NCBI RefSeq assembly: GCF_025244905.1
Contig: NZ_CP104285.1
Coordinates: forward strand, 2,914,001-2,978,000
Direction: 5' to 3'
DNA length: 64,000 bases
Source: Enterobacter mori
GTDB taxonomy: Bacteria > Pseudomonadota > Gammaproteobacteria > Enterobacterales > Enterobacteriaceae
Each line of letters opens with the position of its first letter. Position 1 is the stretch's first letter. Made by a program: the position numbers and the translations under genes. The notes beneath the pieces are model-generated. The model had not been told where the DNA came from and made no database searches. It saw nothing but the letters and a program-made list of their open reading frames with translations. Positions 54,259 through 63,709 of this stretch are shown in pieces.

Positions 54259-54334
54259 TCCTCTGTAGTTCAGTCGGTAGAACGGCGGACTGTTAATCCG
54301 TATGTCACTGGTTCGAGTCCAGTCAGAGGAGCCA
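54259..54334 (+). tRNA. asnU: tRNA-Asn(GUU) copy 4
   Basis: 76 nt, identical to the others. Plus strand, next to divergent yeeO, the K-12 position of asnU. Confidence 0.97.
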
Positions 54335-54341
54335 CATTTAG

Positions 54342-54368
54342 AAAAGCCTGCTTTCGAGCGGGCTTTTT
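54342..54368 (+). terminator. Terminator of tRNA-Asn copy 4
   Basis: AAAAGCCTGCT, TTCG loop, AGCGGGCTTTTT: a variant of the hairpin behind the other copies, with one G-T pair. The next gene starts 20 bp later. Confidence 0.88.
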
Positions 54369-54387
54369 GCTTTTCCGGTGAGGATAA

Positions 54388-54720
54388 ATGGACGCACTGT
54401 TTGTTTACGGCACACTACGCCCCGGTCACTCTAACGCGCATATTCTTGAAAACATTGGCGGTGAATGGCTGGCCGGCTTCGTATTCGGTACGTTTTACGA
54501 ACGCGGCTGGGGCGCTGCAGCGGATTTCCCGGGGATTGTGCTCCACCCGGACGGACCCCGCGTCGAAGGCTATCTGTTTATCTCTGATAACCTTGCCGCA
54601 CACTGGCAAATGCTGGATGAATTTGAAGACGGCTACGATCGGGTTGAGGTCACGGTGACCATCCTTGAGGGTAAACAGGTTAAGGCCTGGGTTTATCAGC
54701 TACAGCCGCGTTCTGCGTAA
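54388..54720 (+). CDS. Gamma-glutamylcyclotransferase (AIG2-like) family protein
   Basis: 110 residues. The substrate loop motif FVYGTLRPG at residues 5-13 and the acidic DEFEDG near residue 78 are those of the AIG2/GGCT fold. Proteins of this class cyclise gamma-glutamyl amines or act on related amide bonds; the exact substrate is unknown. It differs from E. coli YtfP. It stands alone between tRNA-Asn copy 4 and a bidirectional terminator shared with yeeX. Confidence 0.85.
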   Translation: MDALFVYGTLRPGHSNAHILENIGGEWLAGFVFGTFYERGWGAAADFPGIVLHPDGPRVEGYLFISDNLAAHWQMLDEFEDGYDRVEVTVTILEGKQVKAWVYQLQPRSA

Positions 54721-54721
54721 T

Positions 54722-54754
54722 AAAAAAGGCTCTCTGTCACCAGAGAGCCTTTTT
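54722..54754. terminator. Bidirectional terminator between the GGCT gene and yeeX
   Basis: AAAAAAGGCTCTCTG, TCAC loop, CAGAGAGCCTTTTT: a strong stem flanked by A-run and T-run, so it can end both converging transcripts. Confidence 0.92.
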
Positions 54755-54769
54755 CACAATTAGCAGCGA

Positions 54770-55105
54770 TTACTCGCTTTTTGCTTCAGCGTTTTTGATT
54801 TCGCCCATCACTTTCAGCTTCTTGGAGATGTCGCGACGCTCTTTGGACAGCTCAGCGTTTTTGATGATGTAGTCATCAACACGGTCTTCATAGTCGCTCT
54901 TCATGCTGGCGATGATGCCCTGAATAGCTTCAACGCTCATACCTGGCTTGATGTAGTCGCTCAGGTTGTCGAGCAGCAGAACACGTTTCTGGTTGTCACG
55001 GATCTTCTTCTCAACGTCCTGGATTTCACGCTGCAGTTTGTTTTTGCGGCGGAACAGGCGGACGAATTCCAGAACATCCTGGAACGAAGGCTTGGTAGTT
55101 TCCAT
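54770..55105 (-). CDS. yeeX: YeeX, DUF496 family protein
   Basis: 111 residues, nearly identical to E. coli YeeX (start [20 protein letters not shown]). It is highly charged and predicted helical/coiled coil ([20 protein letters not shown]). Function is unknown. Codon use and strong conservation suggest good expression. It is followed by a terminator and preceded by a 158-bp gap before yeeA. Confidence 0.96.
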   Translation of the reverse strand: METTKPSFQDVLEFVRLFRRKNKLQREIQDVEKKIRDNQKRVLLLDNLSDYIKPGMSVEAIQGIIASMKSDYEDRVDDYIIKNAELSKERRDISKKLKVMGEIKNAEAKSE

Positions 55106-55263
55106 TTTTACACCCCTGATAATGTGAGATTCGGATTCGTTAAGGCAACCGTTGTAACAATAACCTTACTGACAGCGGCTGCGAATGACAATGGCTATAT
55201 CGTTTAAAGCTATCATAACCCCAATTGCTGCTGAATCGAAGCAGCAGCCGTCACATACGCCTT

Positions 55264-56322
55264 TTATTTGCGCAGCGCCCGGCAAATAAGGTGCGATAAC
55301 AGCTCAAGCTGCCGCGCCAGCTCCATGCTCAGCCAGACGTAGCCATGAATGGGCGTTTCCGCCACGTTATCGCCCTGCCGCTCGTTAATAAGCTGCTTTA
55401 GTTCTGCCACGATCTCATTCAGCCGCTCGCTGTTCGCCAGTATCGGCTGCGGATTGCCTTCATAGAGCGCATGGGCAATGGTTAACAGAGTTTGCTGCGT
55501 CATCTGCTGCGTTTCTTTGAGCGTATGCGCGTTAAGCATCAACAGGTGACTGGAACGAGAAGCCCAGTGCGCGTTGATCTGCAGCTCAAGCATGCAGACC
55601 AGATTGCGGCTGACCGTCTGGATCGCTTCAAAAATCGCTTTCTGGATATGGGTTTCTTTGCTGGCGGGCGCGATCAGCCCGCGCATTTTGACGACATCAT
55701 TGAGGATCTTCTGCAGGTGTTTTTCCAGTCGTGGCCGCTCAACCAGATTCGGGGAAAAGCCGGCCTGATAGACACGGTTAAAGGCCGTCACGTAATTCGC
55801 CATCTGAATACGCCAGTGCAGAAAGGCGCGTTGCGGCCAGATCCCCGTAAACAGCATTGCCAGCAGCGAGCCAAGGACCACATCCCCGCTTCGCCACAGC
55901 GCCGTGGTCATATCCCCTGCGGGTGCGCCAACCACCACCGCGAGAGTAATACCAATCAGCAGCGCCTGATACGGCCTTTTGCCCAACGCCAGCCAGCCGC
56001 AGAGGAACATGGCTGCACCGCACCATGCCAGCATGACCGGAAAGGAGATCAGCTCCAGTTTCAGGGCGATAAGCCCCAGGGCGGAACCTAAAACGGTTCC
56101 GCCAATTCGCTCAAGCGCGCGCGGAACAACGTTGCCCCAAAAGGAGATAGGCCCCATCACGACCACCAGCGTAATCAGCGGCCACGTTCCCTCAGGAACA
56201 TCCAGCAAGCGAACCAGTACAAACGTCAATACGAACGCCAGCGCGATGCGACACCCATGCACCACGCGGTAATGTTTGTACAACCGAATTTCAAACGGCG
56301 TTAATGATTTGTCGGGACGCAC
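55264..56322 (-). CDS. yeeA: YeeA, FUSC-like inner membrane protein
   Basis: 352 residues from a GTG at 56322, the same length as E. coli YeeA; GGAG lies 7 bases upstream. An in-frame ATG at 56346 would add eight non-conserved residues. About six membrane segments occupy residues 20-160 (RIALAFVLTFVLVRLLDVPEG onward, in parts), followed by a cytoplasmic helical domain. It belongs to the fusaric acid resistance/AaeB-like family; substrate unknown. K-12 order yeeX-yeeA-sbmC is kept. Confidence 0.93.
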   Translation of the reverse strand: MRPDKSLTPFEIRLYKHYRVVHGCRIALAFVLTFVLVRLLDVPEGTWPLITLVVVMGPISFWGNVVPRALERIGGTVLGSALGLIALKLELISFPVMLAWCGAAMFLCGWLALGKRPYQALLIGITLAVVVGAPAGDMTTALWRSGDVVLGSLLAMLFTGIWPQRAFLHWRIQMANYVTAFNRVYQAGFSPNLVERPRLEKHLQKILNDVVKMRGLIAPASKETHIQKAIFEAIQTVSRNLVCMLELQINAHWASRSSHLLMLNAHTLKETQQMTQQTLLTIAHALYEGNPQPILANSERLNEIVAELKQLINERQGDNVAETPIHGYVWLSMELARQLELLSHLICRALRK

Positions 56323-56413
56323 ACCCGCTCTCCAGCTACACGGCAAATCACAATTGTACTGTGTTTTCAGCCGGGTGGATCGCCCCCGGCTAAAAATCCC
56401 ACTTTTAACAGGG

Positions 56414-56887
56414 TTAACCCGCTTTATGCTCTACCGCGACGAACATCTCAATGTCCCAGTAGCCGTCTGCATTACCGTCATTGAGATAGCGTTCGAAGCA
56501 GGGTTTTGGGGCAATCTGGTATTTATTGTCCTGCAGTAGGGAGTTAAAGAACTGGTACCACGGGGTCGCAAAGTCGTAATTTTCAACGCGTGCCGTCGCG
56601 ACCGCATAATCCCCGGCCACAATTTCGGTCATCATCACCCCTTCACTGTTATCGGGAATGATAAAGTCGTCGGGTACCGTGACGGCGGTGTCACAGCGCA
56701 GTTTTTCTGCCGGGACCTCATCAGGATTATCGTAGTAAACCGCTACCCACTCCAGCGGCTGAATGTGACGCCCATCCACCCACATGACCAGTTGTTCAAA
56801 GCCCTGCTTAACGGTTTTTTCCCACGGCCCAACAAGGTGAAAACCTGCGATTTTACGTTTCTGTTGCTGCTTGATGCTGTAGTCCAT
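56414..56887 (-). CDS. sbmC: SbmC (GyrI), DNA gyrase inhibitor
   Basis: 157 residues from the ATG at 56887 (GGAGG upstream), the same length as E. coli SbmC; a longer frame to 56920 runs through the LexA box and is rejected. GyrI-like SHS2 modules are present, with [23 protein letters not shown] and the C-terminal [12 protein letters not shown]. It protects gyrase from toxins such as microcin B17 and is part of the SOS response, as supported by the LexA site. Confidence 0.95.
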   Translation of the reverse strand: MDYSIKQQQKRKIAGFHLVGPWEKTVKQGFEQLVMWVDGRHIQPLEWVAVYYDNPDEVPAEKLRCDTAVTVPDDFIIPDNSEGVMMTEIVAGDYAVATARVENYDFATPWYQFFNSLLQDNKYQIAPKPCFERYLNDGNADGYWDIEMFVAVEHKAG

Positions 56888-56902
56888 GCTGCCTCCGTTT
56901 AT

Positions 56903-56922
56903 TACTGTATATTTATACACTA
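56903..56922 (-). promoter_or_regulatory. LexA box of sbmC
   Basis: Twenty bases TACTGTATATTTATACACTA, 18 of 20 matching the consensus; the mismatches are at position 11 (A to T) and in the last CAG (CAC). It begins 16 bp before the start codon, so LexA would block sbmC transcription. Confidence 0.85.
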
Positions 56923-57005
56923 TAAAGCAGAATGAATATTATCGGCAAACGAGGAGTGTTTATTATGTGAGCAGACTCGCAACCCTGCCAGTCTGCTCAG
57001 AAAGG

Positions 57006-58172
57006 TTAGATGTTGTGATGCAGATAATCGCTCAGACGGGAGAAAATACCGCCTTTATCAACGCGTTCCAGCGTGACCAGCGGCCAGTGCGCCACCAGCT
57101 TATCGCGGTCGTACAGCTGAATTTCACCGACCCGCTGATGGGCGGCAATCGGGGCTTCCAGCTCTTTTGTATCCAGCACGTATTTGGCCTTAATGTTTGG
57201 CACCTCCGCTTTTGGCAAGGTTAGCCAGAAATCCTGATCGGTTCCCAGATTTACCTGTTCTTTATAACCGTACCAGATCCGCTCGGTCCCCACTTTTTTA
57301 CCGCTGTGCAGGATCTGCACCGTATCAAAGTTCTGTTGTCCCCAGTGGAGCAGCTTGCGCGCCTGATCTTCACGCCCCTTCGGGCTGTCTGCGCCCATTA
57401 CCACGGCGATCAAACGACGTTGACCGTCCACCGCGGAGGCAATCAGGTTAAAGCCCGCGCCGGAGGTATGCCCCGTTTTCAGACCGTCCACGTTCATGGT
57501 TTTATCCCACAACAAGCCGTTGCGGTTCTGCTGGGTGATCCCGTTCCAGGTCAGGCTTTTCTCGCTGTACATATGATAAAACTCTGGCTCACCGTGAATG
57601 ATCGCGCGGGAGAGAACGGCCAGATCGTAAGCGGAGCTGTGCTGCCCAGGCGCATCCAGTCCGTGAACGGTTTCGAAATGGGTGTCGCGCAGGTTCAGCT
57701 TTTGCACATAGTCATTCATCATATTCACGAACTGCGGCTGACCGCCCGCGACGTGATCGGCCAGCGCCACGCAGGCATCGTTACCGGAGTCGACAATCAG
57801 GCCCCGGCTGAGATCGCGGACGGAAACGCGATCGCCCTCTTTCAGAAACATCAGAGACGATCCGTCAAAGACCGGGTTACCTTTTGCCCACGCGTCGCGC
57901 CCAACCGTGACGATGTCATCCGGGCTGATGCGATGGCTGTCGATAGCACGATCGACGACGTAGCCCGTCATCAGCTTGGTCAGGCTTGCCGGATTACGCT
58001 GTTGATGTTCATTGCCCGCCGTTAATATCTGACCAGTAGTGTAATCCATCAGCACCCAGGACCCCGCCTGGATGGCAGGGGGTTGCGGGGAGAAATCCAG
58101 CGGATCGGCAGCCAGCGCAGATGTGATACTCGAAGCAAGTAAAGAAACAGCAATAAACAGACGGCGTTTCAA
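57006..58172 (-). CDS. dacD: DacD, D-alanyl-D-alanine carboxypeptidase (PBP6b)
   Basis: 388 residues with a TTG start preceded by GAGG; this gives E. coli length. Signal peptide about 1-21 (ends ALA-A). Penicillin-binding motifs: SLTK (Ser nucleophile) near residue 64, SGN near 126 and KTG near 231. The C-terminal ~110 residues form the beta-rich domain with an amphipathic membrane anchor (DYLHHNI end). It trims the terminal D-Ala of peptidoglycan stem peptides in the periplasm. Confidence 0.97.
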   Translation of the reverse strand: MKRRLFIAVSLLASSITSALAADPLDFSPQPPAIQAGSWVLMDYTTGQILTAGNEHQQRNPASLTKLMTGYVVDRAIDSHRISPDDIVTVGRDAWAKGNPVFDGSSLMFLKEGDRVSVRDLSRGLIVDSGNDACVALADHVAGGQPQFVNMMNDYVQKLNLRDTHFETVHGLDAPGQHSSAYDLAVLSRAIIHGEPEFYHMYSEKSLTWNGITQQNRNGLLWDKTMNVDGLKTGHTSGAGFNLIASAVDGQRRLIAVVMGADSPKGREDQARKLLHWGQQNFDTVQILHSGKKVGTERIWYGYKEQVNLGTDQDFWLTLPKAEVPNIKAKYVLDTKELEAPIAAHQRVGEIQLYDRDKLVAHWPLVTLERVDKGGIFSRLSDYLHHNI

Positions 58173-58382
58173 CGGTATATCCTCAGGTCATTAAAAATCG
58201 ATGACCTTTTTACGGGAGTTCTGCTGTTGTTACCTGCCTTAATTGCAAAAAAATGTGACAGAGTGCATGTTTTTCTCTGACGCTATCTCGCAAATTTCAC
58301 GCATGACCGCGCTTTTTATTCGGACTGCTTAGCGCGATCGTTTACCATAGCGTCGTGAATTTTTTACAGGATGATATTACTG

Positions 58383-59807
58383 GTGTCTGATTCTGCCGCG
58401 CGCCCAACTTTTTTGTTCCACGATTACGAAACCTTTGGCACCCATCCGGCGCTGGACAGACCTGCGCAGTTTGCTGCCATCCGTACCGACGACGAATTCA
58501 ACATCATTGGCGAGCCAGAGGTCTTTTACTGCAGGCCTGCGGATGATTATCTGCCGCAGCCGGGCGCGGTGATGGTTACGGGCATTACGCCGCAGGAAGC
58601 ACGGGAAAAAGGCGTGAACGAAGCGGAATTTGCCCGCCGCATCCACGATCTGTTTACCGTTCCCAATACCTGCGTGGTCGGTTACAACAACATCCGTTTC
58701 GATGATGAAGTGACGCGCAATATCTTCTACCGCAACTTCTACGATCCCTATGCCTGGAGCTGGCAGAACCGTAATTCGCGCTGGGATTTACTCGACATTA
58801 TGCGCGCATGTTATGCTCTGCGTCCTGAAGGCATTAACTGGCCGGAGAACGAGGACGGGTTACCGAGTTTCAGGCTTGAACACCTGACGCGCGCCAACGG
58901 TATCGAGCACAGCAATGCCCACGACGCGATGGCGGACGTCTATGCCACCATTGCCATGGCAAAGCTGGTGAAAACCGCCCAGCCGCGTCTGTTTGGGTAT
59001 CTGTTGAGTCACCGCAGCAAACAGAAGCTGACTACGCTGATTGATGTACCGCAGATGAAGCCGCTGGTACACATCTCCGGGATGTTCGGTGCCTGGCGCG
59101 GCAATACCAGCTGGGTTGCGCCGCTGGCATGGCATCCCGACAACCGTAATGCCGTTATCATGGTGGATTTGGCGGGCGATATCTCCCCGCTGCTGGAACT
59201 GGACAGCGATACGCTGCGTGAACGGCTTTACACGCCGAAAAACGAGCTCGGCGATCTCCCTGCCGTACCGGTGAAGCTGGTTCACATCAATAAATGTCCG
59301 GTGCTGGCGCAGGCCAATACGCTGCGACCGGAAGATGCTGACAGGCTGGGAATTAACCGTCAGCACTGCCTGGATAACCTGAAGGTGCTGCGCGACAACC
59401 CACAGGTACGGGAAAAAGTGGTCGCCATCTTTGCCGAAGCCGAACCTTTCGTGCCGTCTGAAAACGTGGATGCCCAGCTGTATAACGGCTTCTTCAGCGA
59501 TGCCGATCGCGCGGCGATGAATATCGTCCTGCAAACCGAGCCGCGTAACTTACCGGCGCTGGATATTACCTTTGCAGATAAGCGCATTGAAAAGCTGATG
59601 TTTAATTACCGGGCGCGAAACTATCCGGGTACCCTGGACGAAGTGGAGCAGGAACGCTGGCTGCAGCATCGACGTAACGTGTTTACGCCGGAATTCCTGA
59701 ACAGCTATGCGCAGGAGCTGGAAATGCTTTACGGCCAGTATGAAGGGAATGCTGAGAAACAGGCGCTGCTGAAATCCCTGTTCCAGTATGCGCAAGAGAT
59801 CGTTTGA
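58383..59807 (+). CDS. sbcB: SbcB, exodeoxyribonuclease I
   Basis: 474 residues from the GTG at 58383, close to the 475 of E. coli; an ATG at 58371 sits directly on the only ribosome site (AGGA) and is therefore less likely. DEDDh exonuclease motifs: FHDYETFGTHP (first Asp and Glu), NNIRFDDEV (second Asp) and HSNAHDAMADV (His and last Asp), then SH3-like and C-terminal helical domains. It degrades single-stranded DNA 3' to 5' and works in recombination and mismatch repair. Confidence 0.97.
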   Translation: MSDSAARPTFLFHDYETFGTHPALDRPAQFAAIRTDDEFNIIGEPEVFYCRPADDYLPQPGAVMVTGITPQEAREKGVNEAEFARRIHDLFTVPNTCVVGYNNIRFDDEVTRNIFYRNFYDPYAWSWQNRNSRWDLLDIMRACYALRPEGINWPENEDGLPSFRLEHLTRANGIEHSNAHDAMADVYATIAMAKLVKTAQPRLFGYLLSHRSKQKLTTLIDVPQMKPLVHISGMFGAWRGNTSWVAPLAWHPDNRNAVIMVDLAGDISPLLELDSDTLRERLYTPKNELGDLPAVPVKLVHINKCPVLAQANTLRPEDADRLGINRQHCLDNLKVLRDNPQVREKVVAIFAEAEPFVPSENVDAQLYNGFFSDADRAAMNIVLQTEPRNLPALDITFADKRIEKLMFNYRARNYPGTLDEVEQERWLQHRRNVFTPEFLNSYAQELEMLYGQYEGNAEKQALLKSLFQYAQEIV

Positions 59808-59818
59808 GTGACGGGTAC

Positions 59819-59853
59819 AAAAAAGCCGGAGACATTGTCTCCGGCTTTTTTTT
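59819..59853. terminator. Bidirectional terminator between sbcB and plaP
   Basis: A-run, then GCCGGAGAC, ATT loop, GTCTCCGGC and a T-run of eight. It serves sbcB (rightward) and probably plaP (leftward). Confidence 0.92.
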
Positions 59854-59854
59854 C

Positions 59855-59909
59855 GCCCGGTGGCGCTACGCTTACACGGGCCTACGGGTGTACTGGTCGG
59901 GCACCCGAC
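59855..59909. repeat. REP-like element
   Basis: GCCCGGTGGCGCTACGCTTAC followed by GGTGTACTGGTCGGGCACCCGAC-type sequence, read in parts: two opposed GC-rich units, related to but diverged from the elements at 37149 and 52339. It lies between the sbcB terminator and the plaP stop. Confidence 0.7.
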
Positions 59910-59915
59910 ATTATG

Positions 59916-61274
59916 TTACGCAACGTCTTCGTACTGAGGAACCGGGTTACGGAAGCTCTTCGTAACGCAGGCCAGGTAAACCAGACCAATACCGCCCCAG
60001 ATCAGACCCAGAACCATTGAGCTCTCTTCCAGGTTAATCCACAGTGCACCCACCGTCAGCGCGCCACACATTGGCAGCACCAGATAGTTGAAGTGATCTT
60101 TCAGCGTTTTATTACGCTTCTCGCGGATCCAGAACTGAGAGATTACCGAGAGGTTAACAAAGGTAAACGCCACCAGCGCACCAAAGTTAATCAGCGCTGT
60201 TGCGGTCACCAGGTCAAACTTAATGGCCATCAGTGCGATTGCGCCAACCAGCAGTACGTTCCACGCCGGGGTACGCCATTTCGGATGAACGTAGCCGAAG
60301 AAACGGGTTGGGAACACACCGTCACGACCCATTACGTACATCAGGCGAGATACACCTGCGTGTGCCGCCATACCGGATGCCAGTACGGTTACGCTGGAGA
60401 AGATCAGCACGCCCCACTGGAAGGTTTTCCCTGCAACATACAGCATGATTTCAGGCTGTGATGCGTCCGGCTCTTTAAAGCGAGAGATGTCCGGGAAGTA
60501 CAGCTGCAGGAAGTAAGAGGCACCGATAAAGATCAGGCCGCCAATCAGCGCGGTCAGGAAAATCGCTCTCGGGATCACGCGCTCGGCGTCTTTGGTCTCT
60601 TCAGACAGAGAAGAGATACCGTCGAAGCCCAGGAACGAGAAGCACAGGATGGTCGCACCGGTGATCATCGGCACAACGTGCGCGCCTTCAGACCAGAACG
60701 GACGGGTGCTGGCCAGCGTACCTGCGCCTTCACCGTGGGACACGCCGTAAATGATCAAGCCCACGATAACCGCAACGATACCCATCTGCAGAATAACAAT
60801 CAGGGTGTTGAAGTTAGCCACGGTCTTGATGCTGCGCAGGTTAGAGATGGTCATAAAGGCCACCAGCGCCACCACGAAGATCCACGACGGTACGGAAGGT
60901 ACCAGCGCTTCGAAGTAAATTTTTGCCAGCAGAATGTTGATCATCGGCATGAACAGGTAGTCCAGCAGAGATGACCAGCCCACCATAAAGCCCACCGCCG
61001 GGCTAATGGATTTCTGGGCATAGGTATAGGCAGAGCCTGCAGACGGGAAACGGCGAACCAGTTTTCCGTAGCTCAGCGCTGTAAAGAGAATGGCGACCAG
61101 CGCAAAGGCGTACGCCGTTGCAACGTGACCGTCAGTAAGGCCTGATACGATACCGAATGTATCGAACAGCGTCATCGGTTGCATATAGGCAAGGCCCATC
61201 ATAACAACCGGAATCAACGTAAGCGTTTTACGTAATTCCACGCGAGAGGTGTTTGGAGTTGCGTTATGCGACAT
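59916..61274 (-). CDS. plaP: PlaP, putrescine:H+ symporter
   Basis: 452 residues, the same length as E. coli PlaP (YeeF), starting [19 protein letters not shown]. Twelve membrane helices of the APC superfamily, with the TM1 [15 protein letters not shown] and TM6 [16 protein letters not shown] segments that form the substrate site. It is a low-affinity putrescine importer needed for surface motility in E. coli. K-12 has yeeD and yeeE between sbcB and this gene; they are absent here. The 271-bp gap upstream holds its promoter but no gene. Confidence 0.96.
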   Translation of the reverse strand: MSHNATPNTSRVELRKTLTLIPVVMMGLAYMQPMTLFDTFGIVSGLTDGHVATAYAFALVAILFTALSYGKLVRRFPSAGSAYTYAQKSISPAVGFMVGWSSLLDYLFMPMINILLAKIYFEALVPSVPSWIFVVALVAFMTISNLRSIKTVANFNTLIVILQMGIVAVIVGLIIYGVSHGEGAGTLASTRPFWSEGAHVVPMITGATILCFSFLGFDGISSLSEETKDAERVIPRAIFLTALIGGLIFIGASYFLQLYFPDISRFKEPDASQPEIMLYVAGKTFQWGVLIFSSVTVLASGMAAHAGVSRLMYVMGRDGVFPTRFFGYVHPKWRTPAWNVLLVGAIALMAIKFDLVTATALINFGALVAFTFVNLSVISQFWIREKRNKTLKDHFNYLVLPMCGALTVGALWINLEESSMVLGLIWGGIGLVYLACVTKSFRNPVPQYEDVA

Positions 61275-61545
61275 AGTTATTCTCCTTTACGGTAATAACC
61301 GCCACGTAAGCGAAAAATTGCCCCATTTCTTTCTTCCTCAGCGACAACAACTGTCGGATTTTAGTAAATATCTATCCGGTACGAAGCCCGGCCTCTTGGT
61401 TTTTAGTTTCGTTTCGTACATGCAAAAAAAAATAACCGACGCCTTTTATATCGTCGATTATTCATTTGTTTGCAGCGGCGGCATTTTGCCCCACATCAGA
61501 TACAAAAGGCAATAGTTTGCAACGCACCGGGCAATTTTCTTTTTT

Positions 61546-62475
61546 CTAACTGGCTGATTTCTCGGCGCTGCCCTGAGAGTAAACTGCGGCGATAGCACTA
61601 TTTGCTAAAATTTCGTCTCGCCACCAGGCGCTGGCAAGCCCGGCTGTTTGTTCGTTCCAGCCCACCCAAACCGATTCGTTGCTGCTTTGAGCAAGTACCT
61701 GTTTTTCAACAAGCGCACCGCTATCAATAAAGCGCTGCGCCAGATAGCGCGGCAAATAACCGCACCCCAGACCGCTTATTTGCAGCTCCAGCTTGGTTTT
61801 AAAATCAAACACGGTAATCGCCTCTTGCTCATCAAGCAGCTGCGAAGAGACGCCACATTCAGGCCGGGAGCTGTCGCCCACCACAATGGCACGGTAGTTT
61901 TTAATAATACGGCGGTTAATGGGCTCTGGTTCATTCGCCAGCGGATGATGGGGCGCGACGGCAAAAATTTGTTCCAGGATACCCAGCCGCGCAAAGCCAA
62001 AATCGCTCAACTGAGGGGGCTCATGCAGTGCCCCAACGATGATATCCGCCCTGCCCCGCGTCAGGGCATCCCAGGAGCCGCCCAGCACACCATTAATGAA
62101 GATTAACCGGGTCACGCTGTGGCGCTGATAGAACGCTTCGATCAGCGGCGTCAGGAGAGAAAAGGGAAAGGTATCATCCACGCCGATCACCAGTTCGTTT
62201 TCCCAGCCCTGATGAAGTTTGATGGCCTGTTTTTCCAGCTCGCGAACCGTATGGAGAACGTCACGCCCCTTTTCCAGCAGCATCTGTCCGGTTCGCGTAA
62301 AACGCGCGCGATGTCCGGAGCGATCCAGCAGCTCAATGTTCAGATCGCTTTCAAGTTTATGCACGGTATAGCTGAGCGCCGAAGGCGTTTTATAAAGCTT
62401 CGCTGACGCCGCGGCGAAGCTTCCCTCTTTTTCCAGAGCATCCAGAATAATAAGAACATCCAGCAGCGGTTTCAT
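61546..62475 (-). CDS. yeeY: YeeY, LysR family regulator
   Basis: 309 residues from the ATG at 62475, matching the E. coli start MKPLLDVLIILDALEKEGSF. A TAATG-coupled upstream ATG at 62517 would add 14 residues and cannot be fully excluded because it overlaps the yeeZ stop. The helix-turn-helix (AAASAKLYKTPSALSYTVHKLE, in parts) is followed by an effector-binding domain. Target genes are not established. It is downstream of yeeZ in the same direction. Confidence 0.93.
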   Translation of the reverse strand: MKPLLDVLIILDALEKEGSFAAASAKLYKTPSALSYTVHKLESDLNIELLDRSGHRARFTRTGQMLLEKGRDVLHTVRELEKQAIKLHQGWENELVIGVDDTFPFSLLTPLIEAFYQRHSVTRLIFINGVLGGSWDALTRGRADIIVGALHEPPQLSDFGFARLGILEQIFAVAPHHPLANEPEPINRRIIKNYRAIVVGDSSRPECGVSSQLLDEQEAITVFDFKTKLELQISGLGCGYLPRYLAQRFIDSGALVEKQVLAQSSNESVWVGWNEQTAGLASAWWRDEILANSAIAAVYSQGSAEKSAS

Positions 62476-62516
62476 CTTCGCCCCCTTACGGTGTGCGATC
62501 GTCTCCGCTGATGGCA

Positions 62517-63341
62517 TTATTCCATGGGCATCACCAGCGGATCGGGATACTGATACTCAAATCCCAGTTCATGACAAATACGATTGCCATCAACAATTTT
62601 GCCTTTCCCTTCCCCTTTCGCATCGCCAAAGACTGGCGGAGCCAGACCCAATTGACGAGCCATCAGCGGATAGAAGGTACTTCTCGATGGATGAGAGGGT
62701 GCACATATATTATAGATGTGCCCACCCTTCGGAGCCTGTAATAGCAGCTCAATGGCCCCAATAACGTCCTCAAGATGCACGAGGTTGACGCCATGTTGTC
62801 CATCCGGAGCCGATTTTCCGGCAAAAAACCGTCCGGGATGGCGTCCCGGCCCCACCAGCCCGGCCAGACGCAGGATATCTACCTGAGTGCCCGGCAGGTT
62901 ATGCAGCCAGTCTTCCAGATCTTTCAGCACGCGGCCACTCGCGGTTACCGGTTGACGTTCACTGTTTTCCTTCACCGTCCCCTCAACGTCACCGTAGACT
63001 GAGGTGGAACTGGTGAAAATGATGCGCGGGATGTGATGCGCCAGCGCGCTGTCGACAATCTCCTGCATCGCCTGCAGATAAAAAGACTCTCCCGGCCCGC
63101 TGCGACGGGCAGGTAAAGTGATAACCAGCGCATCGACATCCATCAACGCATCCAGATCGTCAGCATCACAAACCAGTTCGGGCTCAAGGCGCAGCTCAAC
63201 GCCCTCGATGCCACACATGCGTGCGGCTTCTACCCCATCCGACGTGGTTTTGCTCCCGGTCACCTGCCAGCCTTTCGCGGCTAATGACATCGCCAGCGGC
63301 ATTCCTAACCATCCTAAACCGACAATTGCGACCTTTTTCAT
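62517..63341 (-). CDS. yeeZ: YeeZ, NAD(P)-binding epimerase-like protein
   Basis: 274 residues from the ATG at 63341, the E. coli length; the longer frame to 63401 lacks similarity. The Rossmann motif is VAIVGLGWLGMPLA at the N-terminus, with an extended SDR pattern (FTSSTSVYGDVEGTV; the usual Tyr-xxx-Lys is not evident). It is predicted to act on a nucleotide sugar or similar; function unproven. It stands divergent from the his operon, and the K-12 yefM-yoeB pair is absent between them. Confidence 0.93.
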   Translation of the reverse strand: MKKVAIVGLGWLGMPLAMSLAAKGWQVTGSKTTSDGVEAARMCGIEGVELRLEPELVCDADDLDALMDVDALVITLPARRSGPGESFYLQAMQEIVDSALAHHIPRIIFTSSTSVYGDVEGTVKENSERQPVTASGRVLKDLEDWLHNLPGTQVDILRLAGLVGPGRHPGRFFAGKSAPDGQHGVNLVHLEDVIGAIELLLQAPKGGHIYNICAPSHPSRSTFYPLMARQLGLAPPVFGDAKGEGKGKIVDGNRICHELGFEYQYPDPLVMPME

Positions 63342-63445
63342 GAAAACTCTCCGCTTACACATGCTTGTATTAAGGCTACGCCAGCCCGGCAGAACACACA
63401 ATTCATAGCATCAATATGAAATGAATTAATGATCACAAAAAGCCC

Positions 63446-63475
63446 TTGCAATCTGCCGGGCAAGTGGTTTAGGTT
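63446..63475 (+). promoter_or_regulatory. his operon promoter
   Basis: TTGCAA (63446-63451), an 18-bp spacer and TAGGTT (63470-63475), the same weak -10 as the Salmonella and E. coli his promoters. The sequence from there to the leader start (GTTAAAAGACATCAG) is also well conserved. Confidence 0.88.
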
Positions 63476-63514
63476 AAAAGACATCAGATGCATAAGCATT
63501 CAACGAGAATTTAT

Positions 63515-63565
63515 ATGACACGCGTTCCATTTAAAAACCACCATCATCACCATCATCCTGACTAG
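63515..63565 (+). CDS. hisL: HisL, his operon leader peptide
   Basis: 16 codons plus TAG: MTRVPFKN, six His, PD. Translation stalling on His codons when charged tRNA-His is scarce prevents the terminator at 63629 from forming. E. coli and Salmonella HisL have seven consecutive His; here the first is Asn (AAC), and residue 5 is Pro instead of Gln. Confidence 0.95.
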   Translation: MTRVPFKNHHHHHHPD

Positions 63566-63628
63566 TCTTTCAGGCGATGTGTGCTGGAAGACGTTTGGAT
63601 CTTCCAGTGGTGCGCGAACGCAAGAGAA

Positions 63629-63664
63629 AGCCCCCGGAAGATCATCTTCCGGGGGCTTTTTTTT
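63629..63664 (+). terminator. his attenuator terminator
   Basis: Arms AGCCCCCGGAAGAT and ATCTTCCGGGGGCT followed by eight T, 63 bp after the hisL stop. The left arm is also complementary to part of the sequence upstream (TTTGGATCTTCCAG region at 63593-63606), providing the alternative antiterminator pairing. Confidence 0.93.
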
Positions 63665-63709
63665 GGACCGCATTCAGACAGGTTAAAACAGGTTAACGAG
63701 GAATAAAGA

